Counted from the stretch's first letter, positions 42,749-53,160 are shown. The stretch: DNA of 64,000 bases from Kaiparowitsia implicata GSE-PSE-MK54-09C (GCA_019359435.1 JAHHHI010000083.1:1-64000), one strand, 5' to 3'. Numbers and translations are program-made. The notes: a model not told the origin generated them from the sequence alone.

Positions 42749-43798
42749 ATGCTGCTAAACATCAAAAGGGATGCGTTGGTCAAATCTCCACTGTTCTTGC
42801 TAGCGCCGTTCTTCTTTTTAGGAACAGCGATGGTAGTGATGAAGGTTATTCTTCCCCACACCACCCCGCTGTTTTTGGCGGCATTTCGGCTATTGCCCGC
42901 AGGCGTGTTGATTCTGCTCTTGGGTGCAGTGTTTAAACTGCCCCAGCCCAAAACACTCAAAGCCTGGCTATGGATTGCGCTTTTTTCTCTGGTGGATGGC
43001 GCAATGTTTCAGGGATTTTTGACGACGGGACTCGTCAATACAGGGGCTGGACTCGGGGCCGTGCTGATTGATGCCCAACCGTTAGTTGTGGCCCTGCTGT
43101 CGCGGGCTCTGTTTGCAGAGTTCATTGGGCTTTGGGGCTGGCTGGGGTTGGCCATTGGGCTTGTGGGCATTTGCCTGTGCGGGCTGCCCGCAGAATGGAT
43201 TAGTGCCGTGCTGAGTTCGCCAGCCACGGTGCTATCGGAGAGCATGAACGCCTCGGTAAACGGGGTGGAACTGCTGCAAAGTGGTGAGTTTTTGATGCTG
43301 TTAGCGGCACTGGCTATGTCGTTTGGTACGGTGATTGTGCGCTACGTCAAGCAACATGCTGACCCGATTGTGGCGACGGGCTGGCACATGATTTTGGGAG
43401 GGTTGCCGCTCATGGCCCTCTCGGTATGGGGAGAAACTGATCAAATCGTGAACCTTCAGTCGATGGACTGGTTAGGGTTGGGCTATGCCACTGTGCTGGG
43501 TACGGCGGTCACCTATGGCATCTTCTTCTTTCTGGCCGCTAGCGGCAACATTACTAGTGTGAGTGCGTTAATTTTTCTCACACCTGTGTTTGCGCTGTTG
43601 TTTAGCAGCCTATTTCTTAGTGAACGCTTGAGTGAGTTTCAGTGGATTGGGGTGGTGTTAACCCTGGTGAGTGTTTATCTGGTGATTCAACGAGAGCAGA
43701 TTGCCACTTGGCTGTCGGCCATGCCTGTTGCTGAAGCAGAGGCGATCGCCCCTCTCGAACCCGATGGTGAAGCCAGTCCCCAGTCTAGCGATGCCTAG
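42749..43798 (+). CDS. DMT-superfamily (EamA) transporter
   Basis: 349 residues with ten predicted membrane helices in two EamA halves: first PLFLLAPFFFLGTAMVVMKV to GLVGICLCGLPAE, second LMLLAALAMSFGTVIVRYVK to FQWIGVVLTLVSVYLVI. Members export metabolites or amino acids; the substrate is unknown. A 45-residue loop with low complexity (ISAVLSSPATVLSESMNASV) separates the halves. The C-terminal tail is acidic. The ATG at 42749 follows an acceptable GAGG. Confidence 0.9.
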   Translation: MLLNIKRDALVKSPLFLLAPFFFLGTAMVVMKVILPHTTPLFLAAFRLLPAGVLILLLGAVFKLPQPKTLKAWLWIALFSLVDGAMFQGFLTTGLVNTGAGLGAVLIDAQPLVVALLSRALFAEFIGLWGWLGLAIGLVGICLCGLPAEWISAVLSSPATVLSESMNASVNGVELLQSGEFLMLLAALAMSFGTVIVRYVKQHADPIVATGWHMILGGLPLMALSVWGETDQIVNLQSMDWLGLGYATVLGTAVTYGIFFFLAASGNITSVSALIFLTPVFALLFSSLFLSERLSEFQWIGVVLTLVSVYLVIQREQIATWLSAMPVAEAEAIAPLEPDGEASPQSSDA

Positions 43799-43940
43799 TT
43801 TCCCTTTAGTTCCAGGCTGATGCAAGCATCGGGTTGAAATCGACGCTGAACCGATGGCTCTGGACGAATGAGGTGCTGGAGTGGGATGGGAAAGAGCCAG
43901 CCTTCTGCCCAAAATCGACAGAGTGGCCAGTCCACTCACA

Positions 43941-44071
43941 CTAGGGCGCGTCATCAATCACAACCAAAACCCTTGTGGGATAAGCCCTGCCGCGCCCGCC
44001 CCAAATAACAGGCTAGGGGCTGTAACCTTTGATTCTTGGATCATACGCGACTAATTGATGACAGCCCCTAG
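43941..44071. mobile_element. MITE-like element, copy 2 (131 bp)
   Basis: CTAG-bounded, terminal inverted repeats CTAGGGCGCGTCATCAAT and, reversed, CTAGGGGCTGTCATCAAT. Same length as copy 1, same internal GGCTAGGGGCTGTAACC. Non-coding. Confidence 0.88.
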
Positions 44072-44221
44072 TAGACCCGCCTAAATCCGCAACGATTTTG
44101 GATAGGGGAATCTTTGCTTATTCAAAACTCGGTGCTCAAAGATCACTACCGCCAAACGCATTGCGCGTCCTTTTTGAACTGCATCAGGTATAAATTAAAC
44201 TGTTCCTTAGTTTTGCTGACT

Positions 44222-45571
44222 ATGTGTTCTCTTCAAGCGTTTCGAGCATCTATCCTCGATTTCATCGACGATCCGTTCTATGCAACGCTGGCTGATAGCG
44301 TTCGCTATTTTCCGGATGGATTGCTAGTGCTGGAAGATGGACATGTCCATGCATTCGGCCACTATCCCGATCTTCACAGTCAGTATGCTAATTGTCCCAT
44401 TGTGGACTACTCCAATCACCTGATCATGCCAGGGTTTGTAGATCTGCATGTGCACTACTCCCAAACCGAAATGATTGCCTCCTATGGCAAGCAACTGTTG
44501 GACTGGCTGAATACCTATACGTTCCCTACAGAACGAAAGTTTAAAGAACTCTCCTATGCCCGCCAGATTGCATCTATGTTCTGTGACGAGTTGATGCGAA
44601 ATGGAACGACGACGGCACTGGTGTTCACCACAGTGTTTCCTCAGTCGGTGGATGCATTTTTTGAAGAAGCTCAGCAGCGAAATTTGCGCATGATTGCAGG
44701 CAAGGTGATGATGAATCGCCATGCACCCGACTATTTAACTGATACAGCAGAGACAGCCTATACAGAGACAAAAACATTAATCGAACGATGGCACAAGCAG
44801 AATCGATTGCTGTATGCAGTGACACCACGCTTTGCTATCACGTCCACTCCAGAACAGTTGCAGCGGGCGGGGCAGTTGCTTCGAGAGTTTCCGGATGTGT
44901 ATGTGCATACCCACCTTTCTGAAAACGTGAAGGAGGTGGCGTGGGTAAAGGAACTGTTTCCTCAAGCGGCGGGCTATCTAGACGTGTATGACCAAGCGGG
45001 GCTGGTGGGCGATCGCTCCATCTTTGCCCATGGAGTTCAGCTAACCGATGCAGAGTTTGAGCGGATGGCGCAAGCGGGTGGGGCGATCGCCTTTTGCCCC
45101 ACCAGCAATCTATTTCTGGGCAGCGGCCTATTCAAAATTGAGCAGGCCAAATCGACCAAAACACCCATCCACGTCGGGTTGGGTTCTGATGTTGGGGGCG
45201 GCACCAGCTTATCAATTCTACAGACTGCCCATGCAGCCTATGAGGTCGCGCAACTGCGGCAGCAAACGCTTTCTCCCTATCAGATACTCTTTCTCGCTAC
45301 CCTAGGCGGCGCTAAAGCGCTGAAGCTGGATGATAAAATTGGCAACTTCAACGTGGGTAAGGAAGCTGACTTTGTGGTGCTTGATCCGCGGGCAACGCCC
45401 ATTATGGCGTTGCGCAATGCGGCACCCACGCCCACAACCTTAGAGACATTGGCAGAGCAACTGTTTGCCCTGGTGATGATGGGCGATGATCGCAGCGTCC
45501 GAGCGACTTATGTGATGGGGGCGATCGCCCACAGCCACGATTCCGCAACAGCCACGCCCTCCGCTAGTTGA
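44222..45571 (+). CDS. guaD: Guanine deaminase
   Basis: 449 residues from ATG 44222 (MCSLQAFRASILDFIDDPFY). An amidohydrolase that converts guanine to xanthine and ammonia. Metal-binding HVH in LIMPGFVDLHVHYSQTEMIA, substrate-site region RFAITSTPEQLQRAG, metal His in DVYVHTHLSENVKEV, and the Asp in HVGLGSDVGGGTSLSILQ are all present. The C-terminal EADFVVLDP is family-typical. The length equals that of bacterial GuaD. A frame extending to 44114 is open but starts within a hydrophobic, family-unlike segment. Confidence 0.94.
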   Translation: MCSLQAFRASILDFIDDPFYATLADSVRYFPDGLLVLEDGHVHAFGHYPDLHSQYANCPIVDYSNHLIMPGFVDLHVHYSQTEMIASYGKQLLDWLNTYTFPTERKFKELSYARQIASMFCDELMRNGTTTALVFTTVFPQSVDAFFEEAQQRNLRMIAGKVMMNRHAPDYLTDTAETAYTETKTLIERWHKQNRLLYAVTPRFAITSTPEQLQRAGQLLREFPDVYVHTHLSENVKEVAWVKELFPQAAGYLDVYDQAGLVGDRSIFAHGVQLTDAEFERMAQAGGAIAFCPTSNLFLGSGLFKIEQAKSTKTPIHVGLGSDVGGGTSLSILQTAHAAYEVAQLRQQTLSPYQILFLATLGGAKALKLDDKIGNFNVGKEADFVVLDPRATPIMALRNAAPTPTTLETLAEQLFALVMMGDDRSVRATYVMGAIAHSHDSATATPSAS

Positions 45572-45697
45572 GTACCCGACTCCACATGGCCGTTAAAACT
45601 CTGATCCGATGCCAATGCTCTGAAGCAAAACGACATTAGAACCACTGCTGCAGATGTAGGACTATCAGGATTTCGACCGTATTAAGGAGATAAATGA

Positions 45698-46153
45698 TTG
45701 GACATTCGAGAAGACGATCTAACCGGTGACGCAATCATTAACTTGCTTCAAGAACATCTTGAAAACATGCATGAGATTACGCCCCCAGGCAGCATCCATG
45801 CGCTGGATTTAGACGCCTTGCGATCGCCCAATATTACGTTCTGGACGGCTTGGGATGGAGATGAGTTACTGGGGTGCGGTGCCCTCAAAGAACTTGATTC
45901 TCGAAGCGGCGAAATCAAATCAATGCGCACCGTCACGAGGCATCGCCGTCGAGGCATCGCCTCGAAAATACTTGAACACATCATCAAAGAGGCCGAACAG
46001 CGTGCCTATGAGAGCTTGAATTTGGAAACAGGGGCGTTTCCTGAGTTTGCTCCGGCCCGGGCGTTATACACCCGATATGGATTCGAGTATCGAGGCCCCT
46101 TTGCAGACTATACCAACGATCCCAACAGCGTATTTATGACAAAAACGCTCTAG
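45698..46153 (+). CDS. GNAT-family N-acetyltransferase
   Basis: 151 residues. TTG start at 45698 with AGGAG 8 bases upstream (TTAAGGAGATAAATGATTG). The acetyl-CoA site follows the GNAT pattern: IKSMRTVTRHRRRGIASKIL (RxxGxA), then ETGAFPEFAPARALYTRYGF. N-terminal LQEHLENMHEITPPGSIHAL resembles YsnE/PhiA-type acetyltransferases, which modify amines or auxin-like substrates. The actual substrate is unknown. Stands alone between guaD and trxA. Confidence 0.88.
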   Translation: MDIREDDLTGDAIINLLQEHLENMHEITPPGSIHALDLDALRSPNITFWTAWDGDELLGCGALKELDSRSGEIKSMRTVTRHRRRGIASKILEHIIKEAEQRAYESLNLETGAFPEFAPARALYTRYGFEYRGPFADYTNDPNSVFMTKTL

Positions 46154-46406
46154 AGTCTCACGGTCAGGTTAAAGGAACGCGAGTCCATCCAGTGCTGCAA
46201 GCACCCACCCTGCGGGAAGAGCATCGCTCCACATCCCCCAACCCGTGTTCGACACACTCAGGACATCGCTTCTCCCAAACAAGGAGAACGGGAACTGAAG
46301 CAAAGTCCCTCTTCCGTTCTGGGAGCAGAATTTAGGGTGTAGACGCGGAGCGGCTTCTCTATGAGTGGGCTACAAACGGGGATGCAACTATCCGCTAACC
46401 TTGGCG

Positions 46407-46730
46407 CTAGCTTAGATACTTATCAAGCGTGGCGCTATATTCCTCATATTTTTTTGCGCCCACGAGGGTCTCTGCTACATCGCCTTGATTGAAAAACATC
46501 ACAGCGGGAATGCTGCGAATGCCATATCGTTTGGCCACTTCTTTATTAGAATCTAGGTCTAGCTTCAGGACTTTGGCACGAGCACCGTATTCATCTGCGA
46601 GTTGATCAATCAATGGTGCAATAAGTTTGCAGGGGCCACACCAGGTCGCAGTGCAGTCTACAACAAAGAGTGACTCTGCACTCAGAAGTGCGTCGAACTC
46701 GGCTTCGTCTTGAATGTATGCGGCGGGCAT
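46407..46730 (-). CDS. trxA: Thioredoxin
   Basis: 107 residues; a protein disulfide reductase with active site TATWCGPCKLIAPLIDQL (Cys at about 31 and 34), cis-Pro in RYGIRSIPAVMFF, and the expected thioredoxin fold and length. The tail KYEEYSATLDKYLS is normal. It is monocistronic. Which cyanobacterial Trx type (m, x, y or the B group) it belongs to cannot be fixed by eye. Confidence 0.94.
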   Translation of the reverse strand: MPAAYIQDEAEFDALLSAESLFVVDCTATWCGPCKLIAPLIDQLADEYGARAKVLKLDLDSNKEVAKRYGIRSIPAVMFFNQGDVAETLVGAKKYEEYSATLDKYLS

Positions 46731-47181
46731 ATGTCAAATCTCATTAAAGTTCTATTCATTCTCCCATGTCGCTCTCACTTATCGTCGGGGCGATCGCTCC
46801 AACATTGCCTCAACTCTGAATTCGATGCTGGTGCTCTCTACCTGAATCCCTGCTTGACTGATAGAACTAAGTAGAAGTTACCCAAAAGGGTACTACCAGA
46901 GCCTGAATAGGTTCATTAGAATTTAATAGTAAACATAGAGAATTAGGGCGATCGCCCCCTAGAGCCGATGGCTTAATTTGTCTAGACGCCAGAGTGACAA
47001 AGCTGTCCGTCCGTCTAGAGCATCAATCTGCTTGTAATTTGTAATTTTTACCTCTGGCTTAGACTCCACAAAAGTCAATAGGCCGTGGTGTTCGCTCACT
47101 TTAAGATGCGTGTTGGGTTCGTTCAAGCCACCGGCTACTGGCTAAACGCAATATCAAATCGAACAGAAGAGGATAGAGCAA
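46731..47181. other. Divergent spacer between trxA and the P-loop ATPase gene
   Basis: 451 bp with one HIP1-based palindrome (near 46948). Composition becomes A+T-richer toward the P-loop ATPase gene. Nothing else identified. Confidence 0.4.
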
Positions 47182-48747
47182 TTGGTGAATCAGCATTCAG
47201 AAATCTTGTGCAAGTATTTATCCCCCGATGAGCCTTTTGGGCCGATCGATGCTCGAGAAATAACTGATCCTGAAGCGCTTAAACTACTGTTTGAGCGCCA
47301 TAATAAGCTTTACCAAGCACTTCATAAACGACCTTCGCTTGTGGTAGGACGAAGGGGTTCAGGAAAGACATCTTTCCTGAACTCGGTATATTTTGACTCA
47401 AGCTATGTTTACGTTGTAAATCTAAACACCTCAGAAGCATTTAGCAGCGTAATCGAGTCTATCAGTTCAATTGCATCTGGGCTGGTCTTTGCTGAGTCAG
47501 TCCAGAAAGTTTGGACAACAGTCATCTTCATTGGTTTATTTGGAGGAATTCGCGATCAACTCCCAGCAGGTTCTCGAGCCAGAAGCTTGATTAATGATTA
47601 TTTAGCTAAGATTGGGTTTAGAGACAAGGGCACAGTAGACGATATTCTATGGAAAGTAACGGAAATTATTTCAGACCGTGTTAAAGACAAACCCTATGGG
47701 GTTGTAGCAGAAATTCTTAGAGCATTAGATAACGTTAGCTTTCAGTCAATTCTTGAGACTCTCGAATCAGAATTGGAAAAGAAAAATCACCGCGCTGTGA
47801 TATTGCTAGATACCCTGGATGATTTTCAACTTCATGTGGAGGTCGTTGGTCTAGCAATACAGGGCCTACTGAAATTTATTGGGGAGGCCAATCGTCCAGC
47901 CACACGAATCGACATTCGATTTTGCCTTCCCGCTGAGCTTTATCACCTTTTTGTCCCTCTTTCTTCGAACCCAAACAAAGATTTTCGGCGAAGACTCACC
48001 CTGCATTGGACAGCGCCGGAGCTAGTGGCTTTGGCAGCGCACCGATTAATCTTGTTTGGGATAGCCTGTGATGATCATCCACTTTCCGTATCAGATGAGT
48101 TAGAGAGTGTCGAAAAAGGTCAGGCTGTACAAACGCTACGAAAAATATTTCCCAAAAAAGTGGTTTGTGGACTCGGCGTTGAAGAAGATCCAATCGCCTA
48201 TATTCTTCGCCATACTCAGCTGTTGCCTAGACACTTATTGATTATATTGAACTCGATTTGTAGCAAACTCAAGAAATATCCAGATGCTGAGTCAATGAAA
48301 TTATCGGAAGAAGCAATTCGTCAAGGAATTGCTGAAGTCGAAGAAACATTAGTGCAAGAGATATTTTCTGCTTATAAGCCCGTCTATCCTAAGGCTGCGG
48401 CAGTCTGTAAAGCGTGCATTCCAGAACTTCAGCATAAGTTCTCTGCGGGCGATTTGGAGCGTGTGTTTCGCCGCCAGGGAAAGAAAACTATGGAGAGCGA
48501 CGACTTTGCTCAATTCAGACGCATGTTAATAGAAATGGGTATCGTTGGTCGTGTTTTGGATGACAGCGGTCGATACATTCAGGCACAGTTTGAATACACA
48601 GTTCCACACCAGCTTGTCTCTAGCACGGATGACATGCTTTGTTTACATCCGCTATTTACAAAAGTTTTCTCTGCAAAGACACGTGAAAAGAAGCCCGTTT
48701 ACCCCTATGGCACGCGTCTTGAAGATGAGGACTATAGAAGGGATTAA
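47182..48747 (+). CDS. STAND-like P-loop ATPase (Sll1717-like family)
   Basis: 521 residues. Walker A in SLVVGRRGSGKTSFLN (about 51-66), Walker B in RAVILLDTLDDFQLHV (about 210-225), a helical middle, and a C-terminal winged-helix-like part (DDFAQFRRMLIEMGIVGRVL). This resembles the cyanobacterial 'P-loop ATPase, Sll1717 family'. It is a lone gene whose A+T content exceeds that of its neighbours, consistent with acquisition by transfer. Start is TTG 47182 or GTG 47185. STAND-type ATPases often act in signalling or phage defence, but no effector domain is recognised here. Possible role inferred only. Confidence 0.8.
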   Translation: MVNQHSEILCKYLSPDEPFGPIDAREITDPEALKLLFERHNKLYQALHKRPSLVVGRRGSGKTSFLNSVYFDSSYVYVVNLNTSEAFSSVIESISSIASGLVFAESVQKVWTTVIFIGLFGGIRDQLPAGSRARSLINDYLAKIGFRDKGTVDDILWKVTEIISDRVKDKPYGVVAEILRALDNVSFQSILETLESELEKKNHRAVILLDTLDDFQLHVEVVGLAIQGLLKFIGEANRPATRIDIRFCLPAELYHLFVPLSSNPNKDFRRRLTLHWTAPELVALAAHRLILFGIACDDHPLSVSDELESVEKGQAVQTLRKIFPKKVVCGLGVEEDPIAYILRHTQLLPRHLLIILNSICSKLKKYPDAESMKLSEEAIRQGIAEVEETLVQEIFSAYKPVYPKAAAVCKACIPELQHKFSAGDLERVFRRQGKKTMESDDFAQFRRMLIEMGIVGRVLDDSGRYIQAQFEYTVPHQLVSSTDDMLCLHPLFTKVFSAKTREKKPVYPYGTRLEDEDYRRD

Positions 48748-48765
48748 TGCTTAAACACTTAAAAA

Positions 48766-48803
48766 CCCTTGGTGTGCCGTGCATCACGCACCGTAAACCA
48801 AGG
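48766..48803. repeat. Decayed palindrome after the P-loop ATPase gene
   Basis: CCTTGGT ... ACCAAGG with a GTGCCGTGC..ACGCACCG interior, resembling the GTGCCGTGCGCG hairpin at 24247-24293 but with mismatches. It may serve as the gene's terminator. Confidence 0.5.
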
Positions 48804-48887
48804 ATTTAAGTCCTACCCTGAACTGGGTTTCTTTACGTTTAGGCTAGATTCGGCAGTAACCAGATGCTGCGGAACGCGTCAACTATC

Positions 48888-51668
48888 TCAGACTGTTTGC
48901 TGCACTACGGGTTGGGGCTGCGGTTGAAACTGAAATAGGGAGTACACCACATTCCGGCGGATGTCCGTCATCATATTTAGGAATAGTTCGTAGCCTTCGC
49001 TCTTGTATTCAATCAACGGGTCTTTTTGCCCATAGCCGCGTAGCCCGACTGATTCCCTCAGGGCATCCATCTGTTGCAGGTGCTCACGCCACAGGGTATC
49101 AATTTGCTGCAAGATGAAGAATCGCTCGGCCTGTCGCATCAGACCTTGTTTAATTGCGTCTACCTCCGCTTCTTTGCGGTCGTAGGCAATACGAACCTGC
49201 TCATGCAAGAAGGTTTTAATTTCCCCGGGCGACAGATCTTCTAGATGAGAAGGCTCTAAATCTGCTAGCAAATACACAAATTCCTTCACCTTGAGTACGA
49301 CTTTATCGAGTTCCCATTCTTCGGGGGGCAGGTCAGGGTTGATGTAGGCATTCACAATGTCGTCCATCGTGAGTTCTGCATATTTAATGACCTGCTCTTT
49401 CAAATCTTGCCCTTCTAGCACCCGGCGACGCTCAGCATAGATAGCACGACGCTGGTTGTTCATCACCTCGTCGTACTCAAACACCTGTTTTCGGATGTCG
49501 TAGTAGTAGGTTTCCACTTTCTTTTGAGCACCTTCGAGCGATCGCGTCAAGATTCCCGACTCGATCGGCATATCTTCTTCAACGCGGAAGGCATTCATTA
49601 ACCCAGCCACGCGATCGCCCCCAAAAATCCGCAACAGGTTATCCTGCAAACTGAGGAAGAACCGGGTAGACCCAGGGTCACCCTGGCGTGCGGCACGGCC
49701 GCGCAACTGGTTATCAATGCGGCGTGACTCATGGCGCTCGGTGCCCATCACATGCAGGCCACCGAGGCTCACCACCTCGTTATGTTCCGCGACGGTAAAC
49801 TGCTCATACTCTGCCTTCACCCGATTATAGGCTTCGCGCAGCTTCAGCAGCAGCGCATCATCTGTGGGTGCTTTTTCTGCCGCAGTAGCCACCATGTCTT
49901 CTGCCTGCAGCTCCGCAAGTGACTGCTCACCCAACTGCTTCACGGCAAAGTCCACCGCGCTCTTCAGCACGGCTTCCGCGTCCTTCGGCAACTCCGTGGG
50001 GAAAATCTGTGGCGACGCCTTCCAGGTCTTAACCCGCTTGCCCGGCGCAAAGCCTTGTCCGCCGCCTCTAGGATTTCCATCCATCGGGCGCGTGACAGAG
50101 AACGAGCCCTCATCCTCTGGCTTGACCAAACGGGGCATGAAGTACTCTCGCACTTTGAGCCGCGCCATATAGTCAGAGTTACCCCCAAGGATGATATCGG
50201 TACCGCGTCCCGCCATGTTTGTAGCAATGGTAACAGCACCCCGACGGCCTGCCTGGGCCACAATTTCAGCCTCGCGCTCCACGTTTTCGGGCTTGGCGTT
50301 GAGCAATTTATGGGGCACCTGCATCTGGTTCAGCAGCAGCGACAGCACCTCTGACTTTTCCACACTGGTCGTACCGACCAGTACCGGACGCCCCATCTCG
50401 TGCATTTCAGCGCATTCTGCGGCAACAGCTTTCCACTTGGCTTCTTCGGTTTTATAAACCACATCCGACAAATCTTGCCGCACGTTGGTGCGGTTTGTGG
50501 GAATGATGGTGACTTCTAGGTTATAGATTTTCTCGAACTCCGCCTCTTCGGTCTTGGCGGTGCCCGTCATCCCTGCCAAGGTGGGATACAGCAAAAAGAA
50601 GTTTTGGTAGGTGATGGTTGCCATCGTCTGGGTTTCGGGCTGGATGTCAGCATGCTCTTTGGCCTCAATCGCTTGGTGCAGCCCATCGCTCCAACGCCGA
50701 CCTGGCATCACCCGCCCTGTGAATTCATCAACAATCACCACTTCGCCATCACGGACGATGTAGTTGACATCCTTGACGAATAGCTCTTTCCCCTTCAAGG
50801 CGTTGAAGATATAGTGCGCCCACGGGTCTTTGGGATCAAAGAGATCGGTCACGCCCAGCAACTGCTCGGCAGCGATGAAGCCTTCATCGGTCAGCAACAC
50901 GTTGCGCTGCTTTTCATCAACTTCGTAGTGGTCTTCGCTATTGAGCTGGGCTGCTACCTCTGCTGCTTTGAGGTACTTTTCACTGGGGCGATCGACCTGG
51001 CCAGAAATGATCAGCGGCGTGCGGGCTTCGTCGATCAGCACAGAGTCGACTTCGTCAATGACGCAATAGTTAAAGGGGCGCTGCACCACGTCTTCCATTG
51101 CAGTGGACATGTTGTCGCGCAGGTAGTCAAAGCCCAACTCACTGTTGGTGCCGTAGGTAATGTCGCAGGCGTAGTTGCGTTTGCGCTCTTGCGGATTCAT
51201 GCCTTGCTGGATGAGCCCTACGGTTAATCCTAGAAAACGGTGGACTTGGCCCATCCACTCGGCGTCACGACGAGCCAGGTAGTCGTTGACCGTCACCACG
51301 TGAGCGCCTTTGCCAGAGATGGCGTTGAGATAGGCGGGCAAGGTGGAGACGAGGGTTTTGCCCTCTCCAGTTTTCATCTCGGCGATTTGCCCATCATGCA
51401 GCACCATGCCGCCGAGCAACTGCACGTCAAAGTGGCGCATCCCCAGCACGCGCTTAGCCGCCTCGCGCACCACAGCAAACGCTTCGGGGAGCAGGTCGTC
51501 TAGGCTTTCGCCTTTGTCTACACGCTGCCTAAATTCGTCGGTTTTGCCCCGCAGTTCATCGTCTGTGAGCGCAGAGATTTCTGGCTCTAGCGAGTTAATC
51601 AGAACGATGTCGGGTTGATATTTTTTGAGTTTGCGTGCGTTGGGATCGCCCAGCAAATTTTTAAACAT
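48888..51668 (-). CDS. secA: Preprotein translocase ATPase SecA
   Basis: 926 residues, normal for cyanobacteria. SecA is the motor that drives proteins through SecYEG at plasma and thylakoid membranes. Visible motifs: Walker [20 protein letters not shown] (about 102-120), DEAD-type [19 protein letters not shown], preprotein crosslinking and scaffold regions, [20 protein letters not shown] and [20 protein letters not shown] (motif VI). No C-terminal zinc-binding CxCx8CH tail is present; it ends [10 protein letters not shown], as usual in this phylum. ATG at 51668, spacer of over 800 bp upstream. Confidence 0.97.
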   Translation of the reverse strand: MFKNLLGDPNARKLKKYQPDIVLINSLEPEISALTDDELRGKTDEFRQRVDKGESLDDLLPEAFAVVREAAKRVLGMRHFDVQLLGGMVLHDGQIAEMKTGEGKTLVSTLPAYLNAISGKGAHVVTVNDYLARRDAEWMGQVHRFLGLTVGLIQQGMNPQERKRNYACDITYGTNSELGFDYLRDNMSTAMEDVVQRPFNYCVIDEVDSVLIDEARTPLIISGQVDRPSEKYLKAAEVAAQLNSEDHYEVDEKQRNVLLTDEGFIAAEQLLGVTDLFDPKDPWAHYIFNALKGKELFVKDVNYIVRDGEVVIVDEFTGRVMPGRRWSDGLHQAIEAKEHADIQPETQTMATITYQNFFLLYPTLAGMTGTAKTEEAEFEKIYNLEVTIIPTNRTNVRQDLSDVVYKTEEAKWKAVAAECAEMHEMGRPVLVGTTSVEKSEVLSLLLNQMQVPHKLLNAKPENVEREAEIVAQAGRRGAVTIATNMAGRGTDIILGGNSDYMARLKVREYFMPRLVKPEDEGSFSVTRPMDGNPRGGGQGFAPGKRVKTWKASPQIFPTELPKDAEAVLKSAVDFAVKQLGEQSLAELQAEDMVATAAEKAPTDDALLLKLREAYNRVKAEYEQFTVAEHNEVVSLGGLHVMGTERHESRRIDNQLRGRAARQGDPGSTRFFLSLQDNLLRIFGGDRVAGLMNAFRVEEDMPIESGILTRSLEGAQKKVETYYYDIRKQVFEYDEVMNNQRRAIYAERRRVLEGQDLKEQVIKYAELTMDDIVNAYINPDLPPEEWELDKVVLKVKEFVYLLADLEPSHLEDLSPGEIKTFLHEQVRIAYDRKEAEVDAIKQGLMRQAERFFILQQIDTLWREHLQQMDALRESVGLRGYGQKDPLIEYKSEGYELFLNMMTDIRRNVVYSLFQFQPQPQPVVQQTV

Positions 51669-52296
51669 GGCAGGAGATGGCAGGAGCGCGAGAGGTGGTT
51701 CGAAGTTGGATCTAGTGGCGATTTTGCGGTCTGTTTTGCGGTCTGTTATGAGGTGCGATCGCCCCCTGTTGGTATTTGCGAAGCTGTAACGCCTGTACTC
51801 TACCGTAGGCTAGGGTTCGACTCACGGTTTGGGGTGTCGAGCGACACCCATTCAGTGCTGCAAGTGCTGCAGACTTGAATGATAGTGCAATTCAGATCAC
51901 TCCGAACTCAGAGACCCCAGATGACTCTGGTTGGAGTTGTAGGCTCTGTCGAGTGCGGCTTATCCTTTGACTCTTACGAGTAGAACTGCATCAATTCGCT
52001 TAAACCTAGACCTGATGGCTGATCGCGCGGCTAACGCTGGCTAGTATCCATGCCCATCCTATCACTTGGGTTGCAGGACTAGGGGAGGGAGGGATATCCT
52101 CACTCGGCCATCGGCAAGCAGATCCGTTGCAGTCATCTCTAGCCCTCTGATGTCCGCCCTGCACCGCCGTGGCTAATCCACTGGGGTGAAGTGTAGACTC
52201 GGGTATCTGCTTTACCGTAGGGAAGGATTTACGTGATTTTGCCCAGATTGCGCAAGCGGATGAGATGGCGTGGGTTAGTATCGAGTCTGGCTTGAC
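51669..52296. other. Spacer upstream of secA
   Basis: 628 bp up to MITE copy 3. It contains a HIP1-like site and GGTGTCGAGCGACACC near 51832-51848, a short perfect hairpin. No coding sequence or RNA family recognised. Confidence 0.45.
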
Positions 52297-52432
52297 CTAG
52301 GGCGTATCATCAATTCTGATCTGACCAAAAGCTTTATGCTATGAGCGTTGCCACGCCCGGCCCAAAAACTAGACTAGGGGCTGTGACCGTTGATTTCTGG
52401 GACATCAGAGTCTAATTGATGACAGCCCCTAG
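52297..52432. mobile_element. MITE-like element, copy 3 (136 bp)
   Basis: CTAG-bounded; ends CTAGGGCGTATCATCAAT and, reversed, CTAGGGGCTGTCATCAAT. Slightly longer than the other copies because of an insertion near the left end (AATTCTGATCTGACC). Non-coding. Confidence 0.88.
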
Positions 52433-52511
52433 CGTTTGGGGCAAGCGGGTTGACTAAATCAGGTTAGAACGAGTGAAATAGATTTGAAATAAAGGGAGTC
52501 GAGTTCTGGAG

Positions 52512-52997
52512 ATGGATTGTAGTCACGTTCAATTTTGTATACACGATGGGTTGTTGACAGGCACCTGTTCTCGTGAGATTGATCTGGTTCAACTTCAGGA
52601 TTTGTTTCGAGCCACTGCCCATTGGGGGCGCGATCGCCAGCTTGATGACCTAGCAACCGCGATTCGGTATAGCAACCCGGTGGTCACGATTTGGGATGGC
52701 GATCGCCTGATGGGATTTGCCCGCGCTACGTCTGACGGCGTTTATCGCGCTACCCTCTGGGATGTGCTGATACATCCCGATTATCAGGGCGCTGGGTTGG
52801 GGCGCAAGCTGGTAGAAACGGTGCTGATGCATCCCCATGTCAACCGGGTAGAGCGGGTGTATCTGATGACCACACACCAGCAAAACTTCTACAAGCGCAT
52901 TGGCTTTGAAGAAAACGAAACCACCACGATGGTGCTGTTCAACCATCCGGTGCTGACTCAAGAACACTTGTCGGTTGCCGCGCAGCGCCAAGCGTAG
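52512..52997 (+). CDS. GNAT-family N-acetyltransferase
   Basis: 161 residues. Acetyl-CoA site in LIHPDYQGAGLGRKLVETVL (QGxGLG), followed by RVYLMTTHQQNFYKRIGFEE, a typical GNAT C-terminal strand and helix. The N-terminal DLVQLQDLFRATAHWGRDRQ and TIWDGDRLMGFARATSDGVYRA resemble plastid/cyanobacterial GNATs of the serotonin N-acetyltransferase-like (NSI/GNAT) group. Substrates of those include lysines and arylamines. It stands between a MITE and a terminator hairpin. Confidence 0.87.
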   Translation: MDCSHVQFCIHDGLLTGTCSREIDLVQLQDLFRATAHWGRDRQLDDLATAIRYSNPVVTIWDGDRLMGFARATSDGVYRATLWDVLIHPDYQGAGLGRKLVETVLMHPHVNRVERVYLMTTHQQNFYKRIGFEENETTTMVLFNHPVLTQEHLSVAAQRQA

Positions 52998-53096
52998 CGG
53001 CAGAGCGCCCAAAGAATCCAAGGCTTAGAGATGAGCTTTGTTTTTTAAAGCGTCTTATGGCGAATGGCGCAAGGTCAGCAACCCAGCAATCGAGGC

Positions 53097-53128
53097 TTAA
53101 GGGGTTTCTGTCAAAGAAAATCCCCTTA
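53097..53128. terminator. Hairpin between two convergent GNAT genes
   Basis: TTAAGGGGTTTCT pairs with AGAAAATCCCCTTAA with a two-base bulge. Placed between convergent genes, it is a plausible terminator for one or both. Confidence 0.6.
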
Positions 53129-53160
53129 AAGAAAACCCCCTTGACGCAATTTGGCCTGGG

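Noticed and set aside
47996-48193. Minus-strand frame inside the P-loop ATPase gene as an antisense gene
   Set aside because: No start context and no conserved pattern; the plus-strand gene is continuous.
51797-51838. A tRNA-like GGGTTCGACTC segment upstream of secA
   Set aside because: The surrounding bases cannot form acceptor and anticodon stems; only the T-loop-like string matches.
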